Assembly: GCF_002741945.1 (NCBI RefSeq)
Contig: NZ_MDVN01000022.1
Location: 868,001-932,000, forward strand
Length of the DNA: 64,000 bases
Reading direction: 5' to 3'
From: Gaetbulibacter sp. 4G1
Lineage (GTDB): Bacteria > Bacteroidota > Bacteroidia > Flavobacteriales > Flavobacteriaceae
The notes under the pieces were generated by a model that did not search any database, was not told where the DNA came from, and saw only the letters and a list, made by a program, of their open reading frames with translations. Both the position numbers and the translations under genes were made by a program. This document shows, piece by piece, positions 8,391 through 17,149 of this stretch (its first letter is position 1; each line of letters begins with the position of its first letter).

Positions 8391-9035
8391 ATGAAATCAA
8401 TTACAATCAACGGATCTCAAAGAGAAAGCGTAGGCAAAAAAGCAACAAAAGCCTTACGTAATGCTGGTCAGGTTCCTTGCGTATTATACGGAGGAGATAA
8501 ACCAGTGCATTTCTCTGCACCAGAATTAGCTTTCTCTAAACTTGTATACACGCCAAATGCGCATACAGTTGTGATTGCTCTAGATAACGGAGAAACTTTA
8601 AATGCAGTACTTCAAGACATTCAATTTCACCCTGTAACAGACAGAATTTTACACGTAGATTTCTACCAATTATTTGAAGACAAAGAAATCGCTTTAAATA
8701 TTCCTGTTCAACTTGTAGGAAACTCTAGAGGAGTTAAAAATGGTGGTGTGTTAAGAAGAAACAATCGTAAACTACGTATTAAAGCGCTTCCAGCTAACTT
8801 ACCAGATTTTATAGAGATAGATATTACGCCACTTAAAATAGGTGATAAAGTTGCCGTTGGTGAATTGCCAAGCGAGAACTACACTTTTTTACATTCGGAC
8901 AATACTGTAGTATGTCAAATTAAGACTTCAAGAGTAGCAGTTGAAGATGAAGAGGAAGAAGAAGAAACTGAAGAAGGAGCAGCAGCAGAAGGAGCAGCAG
9001 CAGAGGGAGCAGAAGCACCAGCAGCTCAAGAATAG
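8391..9035 (+). CDS. rplY: 50S ribosomal protein L25/general stress protein Ctc
   Basis: A 214-residue member of the long, CTC-type L25 family that binds 5S rRNA. The N-terminal L25 domain covers about residues 1-90 ([25 protein letters not shown]) and the TL5-type C-terminal beta domain about 95-185 ([23 protein letters not shown]). It ends in an acidic-then-alanine-rich low-complexity tail (EEEEEE, then repeated EGAAA), which is often seen in Bacteroidota L25. It follows prs by 26 bases and is closed by the terminator at 9061-9090. Confidence 0.95.
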   Translation: MKSITINGSQRESVGKKATKALRNAGQVPCVLYGGDKPVHFSAPELAFSKLVYTPNAHTVVIALDNGETLNAVLQDIQFHPVTDRILHVDFYQLFEDKEIALNIPVQLVGNSRGVKNGGVLRRNNRKLRIKALPANLPDFIEIDITPLKIGDKVAVGELPSENYTFLHSDNTVVCQIKTSRVAVEDEEEEEETEEGAAAEGAAAEGAEAPAAQE

Positions 9036-9060
9036 AACATATTCTTAATTAAATAATACA

Positions 9061-9090
9061 AAGCATTCTGGTTTATTCAGGATGCTTTTT
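9061..9090 (+). terminator. intrinsic terminator after rplY
   Basis: AAGCATTCTG pairs with CAGGATGCTT (one T-G wobble) around a GTTTATT loop and is followed by a T tract. It closes the prs-rplY unit. Confidence 0.85.
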
Positions 9091-9118
9091 TATTTTCAAA
9101 AAGTAAAAAATAATGTTT

Positions 9119-9208
9119 GGGCGTTACCACACTAAGGTGCGGTCGGGCTATTCAATACAAGTCCTCGCTCTTACCTCGCTGTGGGCTTTTCATTACTATC
9201 CCTAACGC
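9119..9208 (+). repeat. GGGCGTTAC intergenic element, copy A
   Basis: One of four related noncoding elements here (others at 22089, 57528 and, inverted, 57707). It begins GGGCGTTACC, has a GGTCGGGCTATTCA block, an inner hairpin formed by AAGTCC and GGGCTT (one G-U pair), then TATCCCTAACGC. The ends form a GCGTTA/TAACGC inverted repeat. The element fills most of the 249-base gap between rplY and pth. No protein frame is supported inside it. Confidence 0.8.
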
Positions 9209-9284
9209 GAGTAACCTGCCATAAACCATACCAATCATAAAATTTTGGCATGTTTAATGTATTTTAGCTTAAAATAAAAATACC

Positions 9285-9911
9285 ATGTGGCAATTTTTGT
9301 TAAATTTATTTAAAAAGAAAAAGCAAACTGAAGAGCAAGATCCTATGAAAAAGTATTTAATAGTTGGTTTAGGTAATATTGGGGAAAAGTACCAAAATAC
9401 TAGGCATAATATTGGCTTTAAAGTTTTAGATTTTTTTGCTAAAACTGAAGAGATTACTTTTGAAACCCAAAAATTAGGAGATATTGCAACCTATAAACTA
9501 AAGGGAAGGACCTTTATCTTTTTAAAACCAAGTACGTATATGAATTTAAGCGGGAAAGCCGTTTTGTATTGGCTAACGAAAGAGAAAATTCCATTAGAAA
9601 ACCTATTAGTAATTACTGATGATTTGAATTTACCCTTTGGAAGTATTCGTTTAAAAACTAAAGGAAGCGATGGAGGGCATAATGGGCTTAAGGATATTCA
9701 AGACAAACTTAATACAACAAAATACAATCGTTTTAGATTTGGAATTAGTGATACTTTTAGTAAAGGGAGACAGATAGATTATGTGTTAGGCGAATGGACT
9801 GATGATGAGAATGAAAAACTACCAGAACGTTTAAACAAATCGTTAGAGTTAATAAAATCTTTTGCTTTAGCAGGAATAAATAATACTATGAATACTTTTA
9901 ATGGAAAATAA
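9285..9911 (+). CDS. pth: peptidyl-tRNA hydrolase
   Basis: Recycles peptidyl-tRNA that drops off the ribosome by cutting the ester bond. Key residues are visible: Asn in VGLGNIG (N30), the catalytic His in NTRHNIGF (H41), Asn in STYMNLSGKA, Asp in ITDDLNLPFG and the GSDGGHNGLKDI motif. With the ATG at 9285 the protein has 208 residues, including a 20-residue extension (MWQFLLNLFKKKKQ) before the family's usual start; the ATG at 9345 would give the standard length. I keep the longer form because the frame is open and the region before it holds a plausible promoter, but the start is uncertain. It is monocistronic, ending in a shared terminator. Confidence 0.95.
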   Translation: MWQFLLNLFKKKKQTEEQDPMKKYLIVGLGNIGEKYQNTRHNIGFKVLDFFAKTEEITFETQKLGDIATYKLKGRTFIFLKPSTYMNLSGKAVLYWLTKEKIPLENLLVITDDLNLPFGSIRLKTKGSDGGHNGLKDIQDKLNTTKYNRFRFGISDTFSKGRQIDYVLGEWTDDENEKLPERLNKSLELIKSFALAGINNTMNTFNGK

Positions 9912-9940
9912 AAAAGGGAAGATAAAATCTTCCCTTTTTT
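9911..9940. terminator. bidirectional terminator, pth / metalloprotease
   Basis: AAAGGGAAGA and TCTTCCCTTT pair around a short loop, flanked by A and T tracts on both sides. It lies between the stop of pth and the stop of the convergent protease gene and can serve both. Confidence 0.88.
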
Positions 9941-9942
9941 AT

Positions 9943-12900
9943 TTATTCAACAATTATCTTTCTAGTGGATTTTCGTTTATCATCACTTACATTTAAAATG
10001 TACATTCCAGATTGTACATTATTTAAATTGATTTTCTCATTAAAATCTCCAGCGTTTTTGTATCTGTTCTTATAAATTTTTCTTCCTCTTAAGTCATAAA
10101 CCTCTACATTAACATTACTAGATAATGAGCTGTTAAGCTTTATAGTAAATTCGCCTTTGTTCGGGTTTGGAAAAACAGCAAAATTATCAAAACCAAATTC
10201 TTCAACAGCTAATGATACTTGCACGTTAAGAGCATAATCTTCAACTTCTCCATCAAAACCATTTTCACAAGAAGTAGGCAGTCCATCGTCTTTAAACTTT
10301 GTTGACACCCTCATAATCGTATTACCTAAAGTAGCGCCGTTGGGTATTGTAATAGAAAGAGGTGAATTGCCAGTAGCACCATCTGAAGTATTGGTGGCAT
10401 CACCTAAATTATATTCTTCACCTGCATCATCAAAACTACAGTTTTGATTCCAATCAATCCAAACCTTAGTAGCCGTTGTAAAATTACCATCTGTATTGGC
10501 ATTAATTGTTAAATTGTATGAGCTATTTCTATTTACATCTGTAGGGCTGGACATGTAATCACTATAACCAGATGGTTTTGCAGAAGCTTGGTTAATAGTA
10601 TTAAATTGTACTAAAGTTGTACTTGTGCCATAAGTTGTACTCCCAACAGAGATGCAATTGCCATTAAAAAACGGAAAAGCGATGTCTCTATTTTTAGCGG
10701 GGGTCACCGTTGGAGTTGTTATTATATTCAAAGTGTAATCATCTTGAGCCACAGCACCCAAGTTAGATATGGTCATAGTAACAGGCCCAGAAGTAGTTCT
10801 GCTAGTTGGAGAGAACGCAATTGTTGAAGCACCAGGGTTTCCTGAAGCACTAAATGTTGTATTCTCATTAAAACCATTAGCTGCAACATAATCAAAAGTA
10901 AAGGTTGCAGTTGTTCCTCCACAGGTAATAGGAGTTAAAACTTCATTAGCTATAAAAAAATCTGGGTTAGTAGAAATTGAAAATTCAAAATCAGAAACAT
11001 CATAAAAAATATTATCAGCAGCTTCAACTAATATTCTTGCATTAGTTGTATTTGCCATTGCTGGCACTGTATAAGTAAAAGAGCCATCATTAGGAGTGTT
11101 AGATGCAATAGTTATTGGAAACTTGGAACCGTTTGTGGAGAGTTTAATATTTACATTTTGACAGTTTATAGTTCCATTTGTAGTTTGCCCAACAGTCCAT
11201 TCAATAGTTTGATTTGTCCCTTGAGTCCAAGAAACTGGGTTTTTTACGGTAAAAGGAGTAACATCTTCAACGATTATTTGCATTCTATCATAACTGGTTT
11301 GCCCTCCGGTTGCAGAAGCAGGAGCTCTATCTCTAACTGTTAATGCCCAATTTAAAGTTCTAGCAACGGTAGAAACGGTCTCCCAATCACTTCCTAATGT
11401 AGGAGCAGATTGAGTTGTGTTACCAGCTAAAACACTAGAAAGCTTTGGGATGTACCTATCAGTAGATCCAGACGGTGGTAATGATCGGTTCATAGAGCCA
11501 AAGTTTAGCGTAGGTCCAAAATTTTGATTGCTAGTTATGCCACTATCTATTTGCTCCCAGCAATAAGTTAAATTATCACTACCATCAATATCTGTTGCAG
11601 CCCCTTTTAGAATATAGGCAGTGCCTTTTGGGATATAATAATCGCTTCCAGCATCAGCAACTGGTGGATTGTTAGCAATAGGTTCAGTAGTTTGGCAACT
11701 TTTAGTTGCTATATTATCTAATATTTGTTTTATGCTTTGATAATGAAAATAGTCATCACTATTTAAAGCCACATTATTAGCACCTGTAATTCCAGCATAA
11801 CCCATTATGGTTGTCCCACTACCAGGTTCAGAATTTACGCCAGTTCCTTCAGAGTCAAAAGCCCATGTGTGGTTTGCACCCATTTGATGCCCAATCTCAT
11901 GTGCTACATAATCAATATCAAAAGTGTCACCTTCAGGAACACTATTTGAAGGAGATGTATAAGCGCTACCTTTGTTTTTGTCAGTTGAACTCCCAGTATC
12001 ATTTCTACAAACGCACCCAATACAGCCTGCATTTCCGCCGCCACCAGAGGCACCAAACAAATGTCCAATATCATAAGCTGCGTTACCAAGGACACTTGTT
12101 AATGTATTTTGAACTTGTAAGCTCCAGCCATTTGTATTATTAGAATTAGCAGAATCCGTTCCAACACTGGCATCAGAATAAGGGTCTGAGGCTGCATTTG
12201 TATAAATAACCAGGTTATTAGTTGCAATAAGCTCAAAAGTTACGGCCATATCAGTTTCAAAAACTTGGTTTACACGAGTTAAACTAGCATTTATAGCTGC
12301 CAAAGCCCCAGCAACGTTGCCGCCGTGATATGCAGTATATTCTCCTGTTACAGATACAGCTATTCTAAATTTTTGTAAAGTTTTGTTATTTGCCCCACCT
12401 TCATTTACGAATGATTTACTAGACTTACTTAAGGTTTCATTTAGTTCGTCTATGGTTTTACATTCAAAACGGTCTGTTAATTTATTCTTTGAATACTTTT
12501 CATATAAAACATATTCATCAGAGCCTTTTTTAATAGGCTGCATAAACACAGTTGGTTTATCGATAGAAGAGATCATAGTTTGTACACCTTGTGGAGAAAC
12601 ACTCATTCTTAAACGTGTTTTAGAATCTTTTGTACTAATACCTACATACGATTTTATATTTGGATATTTTGCAGCAAGTTCAGGAGCAAAAACAGGCGCT
12701 TCATAAAGAATAAAATTTTCAAGTTCACCATCTAACCCTGGAATACTAACTATTTTACTTGATGTTTTTTTTGAAGAACTTCTTAAAGGTGTAGAAGAAA
12801 CATCCTTATTTAATAAAGCAGAATTAAGTTTAAATAAGTGAACTTTACTATTGCTTAAATTTAGCTTTGATAAATTCTCAGAATTATTCGTGTTTTCTAT

Positions 12901-12987
12901 TTTCTTCCATGTAGAATTTTGAGCAGAAACTGAAAATACAAACAAAAATATTGCTATTGATAAAACATAATGTAGTTTTGCTTTCAT
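9943..12987 (-). CDS. secreted reprolysin-like zinc metalloprotease, T9SS substrate
   Basis: A 1014-residue exported protease. The signal peptide covers about residues 1-22 (ends VSAQ), then an M12B-type propeptide region, and the catalytic domain with the zinc motif HEIGHQMGANH at 363-373 and a Met-turn IMGYAG near 395, placing it among metzincins (reprolysin family). A Cys-rich insert GCIGCVC sits near 321-327. After this come Ig-like/fibronectin-like domains, a GEVED domain (DGEVEDYAL near 919) and a type A T9SS sorting domain from about 935 (FPNPNKGEF, YDLRGRKIY, GMYILNV). It is expected to be secreted or surface-attached and to degrade proteins. It is a single gene between ribF (divergent) and pth (convergent). 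Confidence 0.92.
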   Translation of the reverse strand: MKAKLHYVLSIAIFLFVFSVSAQNSTWKKIENTNNSENLSKLNLSNSKVHLFKLNSALLNKDVSSTPLRSSSKKTSSKIVSIPGLDGELENFILYEAPVFAPELAAKYPNIKSYVGISTKDSKTRLRMSVSPQGVQTMISSIDKPTVFMQPIKKGSDEYVLYEKYSKNKLTDRFECKTIDELNETLSKSSKSFVNEGGANNKTLQKFRIAVSVTGEYTAYHGGNVAGALAAINASLTRVNQVFETDMAVTFELIATNNLVIYTNAASDPYSDASVGTDSANSNNTNGWSLQVQNTLTSVLGNAAYDIGHLFGASGGGGNAGCIGCVCRNDTGSSTDKNKGSAYTSPSNSVPEGDTFDIDYVAHEIGHQMGANHTWAFDSEGTGVNSEPGSGTTIMGYAGITGANNVALNSDDYFHYQSIKQILDNIATKSCQTTEPIANNPPVADAGSDYYIPKGTAYILKGAATDIDGSDNLTYCWEQIDSGITSNQNFGPTLNFGSMNRSLPPSGSTDRYIPKLSSVLAGNTTQSAPTLGSDWETVSTVARTLNWALTVRDRAPASATGGQTSYDRMQIIVEDVTPFTVKNPVSWTQGTNQTIEWTVGQTTNGTINCQNVNIKLSTNGSKFPITIASNTPNDGSFTYTVPAMANTTNARILVEAADNIFYDVSDFEFSISTNPDFFIANEVLTPITCGGTTATFTFDYVAANGFNENTTFSASGNPGASTIAFSPTSRTTSGPVTMTISNLGAVAQDDYTLNIITTPTVTPAKNRDIAFPFFNGNCISVGSTTYGTSTTLVQFNTINQASAKPSGYSDYMSSPTDVNRNSSYNLTINANTDGNFTTATKVWIDWNQNCSFDDAGEEYNLGDATNTSDGATGNSPLSITIPNGATLGNTIMRVSTKFKDDGLPTSCENGFDGEVEDYALNVQVSLAVEEFGFDNFAVFPNPNKGEFTIKLNSSLSSNVNVEVYDLRGRKIYKNRYKNAGDFNEKINLNNVQSGMYILNVSDDKRKSTRKIIVE

Positions 12988-13069
12988 AAAGGTGTTTTTT
13001 GGGCAATTTATTGTTGAATTGTTAACAAATCTAAATTTTTAAGACGAAACGTGCAATTTTATTCGTTAA

Positions 13070-14008
13070 ATGGACAGTACAAAGAAAATTGAAAATTACA
13101 AATCAAAAGAGCCAGCAGTAGTTACTATTGGAACTTTTGATGGAGTACATATTGGGCATCAAAAAATTGTTAAACGCTTAATTAATGCGGGTAAAATAAA
13201 AGGGTTAAAATCTGTTATTCTTACCTTTTTTCCTCATCCACGTATGGTGTTGCAAAAAGACTCAACAATAAAATTAATAAACACTATTGACGAACGTCAT
13301 GCCATATTAGACGCATTAGGTTTGGATTACTTGCTTATTAAAAAATTCACTAAAGAATTTTCAAGACTTACAGCAGAGGATTTTGTCAAACAAATTCTGG
13401 TAGATAAATTACATGCTAAAAAAGTAATTATAGGTTACGACCATAGGTTTGGTAGAAATAGAAACGCGAATATTGAAGATTTAAAACGATTTGGAAAAGC
13501 ATATAATTTTGATGTAGAAGAAATTTCAGCTCAAGATATAAACGAAGTTGCAGTAAGTTCTACTAAAATAAGAAAGGCTCTTGACGAAGGAGATATTACT
13601 AAAGCGAATACATTTTTAGGATACGCTTTTATGATTACAGGAACTGTAGTTGAAGGTAAAGGATTAGGTAGGCAATTAGGGTTTTCTACAGCCAATATAA
13701 AAGTTAAAGAAGGCTATAAACTTATTCCTAAATATGGATCTTATATTGTAAGCTCAGTAATTAATGATGAAAAAATCTTTGGTATGCTAAATATTGGGGT
13801 TAATCCAACTGTTGATGGAAATACAGAAAGTATCGAGGTTCATTTTTTTAATTTCAATAAAAATATTTACAACGAAATTATTCAAATAGATCTGCATAAA
13901 CGTATTCGAGACGAACAAAAATTTGAATCAGTTGATGCTTTAAAACTGCAATTAGCAAAAGATAAAAAAACGGCATTAGCTTATATAGCAAAATACCATG
14001 TTAAATAG
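13070..14008 (+). CDS. ribF: bifunctional riboflavin kinase/FAD synthetase
   Basis: Makes FMN from riboflavin and then FAD from FMN and ATP. The N-terminal adenylyltransferase domain shows the nucleotide-binding motif TIGTFDGVHIGHQ near residues 20-32 and VSSTKIRKAL near 160; the C-terminal riboflavin kinase domain carries GKGLGRQLGFSTANI near 196-210. The length of 312 residues is normal. It is divergent from the protease and its last 11 bases overlap the start of the HTTM gene, so the two are translationally close. Confidence 0.96.
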   Translation: MDSTKKIENYKSKEPAVVTIGTFDGVHIGHQKIVKRLINAGKIKGLKSVILTFFPHPRMVLQKDSTIKLINTIDERHAILDALGLDYLLIKKFTKEFSRLTAEDFVKQILVDKLHAKKVIIGYDHRFGRNRNANIEDLKRFGKAYNFDVEEISAQDINEVAVSSTKIRKALDEGDITKANTFLGYAFMITGTVVEGKGLGRQLGFSTANIKVKEGYKLIPKYGSYIVSSVINDEKIFGMLNIGVNPTVDGNTESIEVHFFNFNKNIYNEIIQIDLHKRIRDEQKFESVDALKLQLAKDKKTALAYIAKYHVK

Positions 14009-15317
14009 TTTTTTATTTAAACATATTGATAATTCAGCTTTAATAATTTTCAGAATCCTTTTTGGATTACTTTGTTTTCTTGAATCGATTGGTGCTATTT
14101 TCACAGGTTGGGTAAAGCGTGTTTTTATCGATTCTCAATTTACATTTTCATTTATAGGTTTTGAATGGTTGCAACCATTACCTGATAATTGGATGTATTT
14201 GTACTATATAATTATGGGGGTGTTTGCCTTATTTATTATGTTTGGGTATAAATATAGGTTAGGCATTTTAGCTTTTACAATAATGTGGACAGCTACTTAT
14301 TTAATGCAAAAATCATCATATAATAATCATTACTATTTATTAATGCTTATAAGTAGTATTATGGTTTTTATGCCAGCAAATACTTATGCATCTATTGATG
14401 CAAAACTAAATCCAAAAATTAAACGTTACTCAATGCCACAGTGGTGCAGTTTGGTTTTTGTGTTTCAACTATTTATCGTTTATACTTATGCTTCAGTAGC
14501 AAAAATATATCCAGATTGGTTAAATACTGATGTTATGGAACTGCTAATGAAGAGCAAGCAAAACTACGTTTTAGTTGGCGAACTTCTTCAGCAAAAATGG
14601 TTGCATTACATTTTAGCCTATGGAGGTATTTTGTTTGATGGGCTAATCATTCCGTTATTACTGTTTAAGCCAACTAGGAAATGGGCATTTATAATATCTA
14701 TTTTCTTCCACTTGTTTAATTCCATTGTTTTTCAAATAGGTATTTTTCCATATTTGGCATTAGCTTTCACGCTATTTTTTTTCAATTCTGAAACCATTCT
14801 TCAAAAGTTATTCTTAAAAAAGAAACCCGTTTATAATAATGATGAGGCTATTGTTCCAAAATATAAAACACCATTAATTACCTTATTTACAATATTTTTT
14901 TTATTTCAAATAGGATTACCATTGAGACATCATTTTATTAAAGATAATGTGCTGTGGACTGAGGAAGGACATAGGCTTGCATGGCGTATGATGCTTAGAA
15001 CCAAAAGCGGAACAGCAACCTATAGAGTTGAAAATAAAGTAACTGGATATAGTTACACAGTTAATTTAGATAATTATTTAACCATAAAACAAAAACGAAT
15101 AGTAAGCACGAAACCAGATGCCATTTGGCAGTTTTCGCAAAAACTGAAAGAGCAATTTAGTAAAGACGGACAAGATGTTTCGGTTTATGTAAACTGTAAA
15201 GTAAGTGTTAATGGGAAACCGTATAAACAACTTATAAATCCGGATGTTGATATAGCCAATGTTTCTTGGAATTATTTTAAACATAGCGATTGGATTTTAC
15301 CATCAAAAGAGCAGTGA
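13998..15317 (+). CDS. HTTM domain-containing membrane protein
   Basis: A 439-residue polytopic membrane protein related to the HTTM domain of vitamin K-dependent gamma-carboxylase. Several hydrophobic helices fill about residues 10-290, with the HTTM-like phrases RILFGLLCFLES near the start and SYNNHYYLLMLIS near 107. The C-terminal 130 residues are soluble (WTEEGHRLAWRMMLRTK) and typical of the bacterial branch. The reaction in bacteria is unknown; carboxylase activity should not be assumed. The start ATG lies inside ribF (11-base overlap), a linkage I recall as common in Flavobacteriaceae. Confidence 0.82.
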   Translation: MLNSFLFKHIDNSALIIFRILFGLLCFLESIGAIFTGWVKRVFIDSQFTFSFIGFEWLQPLPDNWMYLYYIIMGVFALFIMFGYKYRLGILAFTIMWTATYLMQKSSYNNHYYLLMLISSIMVFMPANTYASIDAKLNPKIKRYSMPQWCSLVFVFQLFIVYTYASVAKIYPDWLNTDVMELLMKSKQNYVLVGELLQQKWLHYILAYGGILFDGLIIPLLLFKPTRKWAFIISIFFHLFNSIVFQIGIFPYLALAFTLFFFNSETILQKLFLKKKPVYNNDEAIVPKYKTPLITLFTIFFLFQIGLPLRHHFIKDNVLWTEEGHRLAWRMMLRTKSGTATYRVENKVTGYSYTVNLDNYLTIKQKRIVSTKPDAIWQFSQKLKEQFSKDGQDVSVYVNCKVSVNGKPYKQLINPDVDIANVSWNYFKHSDWILPSKEQ

Positions 15318-15334
15318 TTATATATGTAATTCAT

Positions 15335-15342
15335 TAAATTTG
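15335..15342 (+). promoter_or_regulatory. -7 element (TAAATTTG) ahead of serS
   Basis: A perfect TAnnTTTG match 20 bases before the serS start at 15362. No TTG is present at the usual -33 distance, so only half of the promoter is supported. Confidence 0.4.
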
Positions 15343-15361
15343 TCGCTTAAATTTTTTACTC

Positions 15362-16633
15362 ATGTTACAAGTCCCTTTTATTAGAGAAAACAAAGATTTG
15401 GTAATTGCACGATTGGCAAAAAGAAATATTGATGCTACGCAAATGATTGATGAGGTTATTATTTTTGATGAAGACAGAAAAAGGTTGCAGTCAGAATTAG
15501 ATAATATCTTGGCAGAATCAAATACTTTATCTAAAGAAATTGGAATTTTGTACAAATCTGGTGAAGCTGAAAAAGCAAATGTTTTAAAAGAAAAAACGAC
15601 AAAATTAAGAGATAAATCTAAAGAGCTTAATGAGTCACTTAGTAATAAAGTTGAAGCATTAAATCATTTACTATATAAAATCCCAAACGTCCCAAATAAA
15701 ATTGTTCCTTCAGGAAATACTGATGAAGATAATGAAGAAGTTTTTAGAGAAGGAGACATACCTGTTTTGCATGATGATGCATTAGCGCACTGGGAATTAG
15801 CAAAGAAGTACGATATTATAGATTTTGAATTAGGCAATAAAATTACTGGAGCAGGATTTCCTGTTTATAAAGGTAAAGGTGCAAGATTACAACGCGCTTT
15901 AATTGCTTATTTTTTAGATAAAAACACTGCAGCAGGTTATACTGAATATCAATTACCACATTTAGTTAACGAAGCTTCAGGCTTTGGTACAGGCCAATTA
16001 CCAGATAAAGAAGGGCAAATGTATCATGTTACTGAAGATAACTTATATTTAATACCAACTGCCGAAGTACCAGGAACCAATATTTTTAGAGATGTTGTTT
16101 TAAAAGAAAACGAATTACCTATAAGTATTACTGGTTATACTCCGTGTTTCCGTCGTGAAGCAGGAAGTTATGGTGCACACGTTAGAGGCTTAAACAGGTT
16201 ACATCAATTTGATAAGGTTGAAATTTTGCGAGTTGAACACCCAACAGAGTCTTACAAAGCTTTAGATGGGATGGTAAACCACGTAAAAACCATTTTACAA
16301 GAACTAAAATTACCATACAGAATTTTAAAACTTTGTGGTGGAGATTTAGGTTTCACATCGGCTTTAACGTACGACTTTGAGGTGTTTTCTACAGCACAAG
16401 ACAGATGGTTAGAAATATCTTCTATATCTAACTTTGAAACCTTTCAAGCTAATCGTTTAAAATTGAGATTTAAAAATAGTAATGGTAAAAACGAACTAGC
16501 TCATACCTTAAATGGAAGCGCTTTAGCATTACCAAGAGTACTTGCCGGAATTTTGGAAAATTATCAAACAAAAGATGGTATTGTAATTCCAGAAGTGTTG
16601 CAATCTTATACAGGTTTTTCAATCATTAATTAA
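15362..16633 (+). CDS. serS: serine--tRNA ligase
   Basis: Charges tRNA-Ser (and tRNA-Sec where present) with serine. The 423-residue protein has the N-terminal long coiled-coil arm (about 30-105, rich in Leu/Lys/Glu) that grips the tRNA, then the class II catalytic core with motif 2 near residue 260 (CFRREAGSYG) and motif 3 near 380 (LNGSALALPRVLAG). Length and motifs are standard. It stands 44 bases after the HTTM gene with its own -7 element and is followed by a 516-base region holding only a 40-residue peptide and structured RNA. Confidence 0.97.
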   Translation: MLQVPFIRENKDLVIARLAKRNIDATQMIDEVIIFDEDRKRLQSELDNILAESNTLSKEIGILYKSGEAEKANVLKEKTTKLRDKSKELNESLSNKVEALNHLLYKIPNVPNKIVPSGNTDEDNEEVFREGDIPVLHDDALAHWELAKKYDIIDFELGNKITGAGFPVYKGKGARLQRALIAYFLDKNTAAGYTEYQLPHLVNEASGFGTGQLPDKEGQMYHVTEDNLYLIPTAEVPGTNIFRDVVLKENELPISITGYTPCFRREAGSYGAHVRGLNRLHQFDKVEILRVEHPTESYKALDGMVNHVKTILQELKLPYRILKLCGGDLGFTSALTYDFEVFSTAQDRWLEISSISNFETFQANRLKLRFKNSNGKNELAHTLNGSALALPRVLAGILENYQTKDGIVIPEVLQSYTGFSIIN

Positions 16634-16809
16634 GCTTTAAGAATTCACAAAAAGAAGCTTAAAACTTACAAAAAATTAAAATTTAATTCTTTTAAATCGA
16701 TTAAGTGTAAATAAACCATGCCGTTTAACGATTTTGTATTGATTTCTTTTGCTAATCAAAATATATTTTAGAAGTTAGCTCCAACCAAAAAGAATAAACT
16801 TAACCTACC

Positions 16810-16932
16810 ATGAAAAATATTAAGCGCTTAGTGCTTTTAATTGCATTAGTTTTGGTTGCTAGTAAAGTTTTATTTTCAGATTTCGAAATATCTAAAACTG
16901 AAAATAATACCACAGCAGTAGTAAGTAGATAG
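16810..16932 (+). CDS. small membrane or exported peptide, 40 residues
   Basis: A short open frame begins MKNIKRLVLLIALVLV and ends TTAVVSR before TAG. It has a basic N terminus, one hydrophobic helix of about 16 residues (7-22) and a polar tail, so it is either a single-pass membrane peptide or a cleaved signal peptide with a short mature part. The start context (AACCTACC before ATG) is ordinary for this genome. I recognise no family. It is the only frame in the gap between serS and the TPR gene and lies upstream of a strong terminator, which suggests a transcribed unit. Chance ORF remains possible. Confidence 0.5.
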   Translation: MKNIKRLVLLIALVLVASKVLFSDFEISKTENNTTAVVSR

Positions 16933-16973
16933 GGTTTGCTTGCTCAAAACTAATTATTTCTCTTAATATAGGC

Positions 16974-16992
16974 ATTCTCTATTATTGAGAAT
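16974..16992 (+). other. small hairpin in the leader or 3' UTR region
   Basis: ATTCTC and GAGAAT pair around TATTATT, within a noncoding stretch between the 40-residue peptide and the terminator at 17071. It could be part of a 3' UTR or of a small RNA that uses that terminator; sequence alone does not tell. Confidence 0.3.
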
Positions 16993-17070
16993 TTAAGGCT
17001 GTCCCCAATCTTGTATAATATTGTTTTTAAATTAACAGGCGTTAATAGAAAACTTATTGTTGGTTGGTTA

Positions 17071-17100
17071 GTGCCCGAATTTTATTCGGGCACTTTTTTT
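17071..17100 (+). terminator. strong intrinsic terminator
   Basis: GTGCCCGAA and TTCGGGCAC form a perfect 9-base-pair stem around TTTTA and are followed by eight or more T. It is far (about 440 bases) from serS, so it most likely ends a transcript covering the 40-residue peptide and/or a noncoding RNA. The TPR gene begins 50 bases downstream. Confidence 0.9.
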
Positions 17101-17149
17101 TATAATAATATTTACAATTTCTAATTAGCACATTTGCTATATTTACATA

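Noticed and set aside
11904-12095. 63-codon frame inside the metalloprotease gene, same strand
   Set aside because: Out-of-frame shadow within the catalytic domain of an intact protease.
13998-15317. Vitamin K-dependent carboxylase activity for the HTTM protein
   Set aside because: Only the membrane HTTM part is shared; the carboxylase catalytic part is not recognisable.
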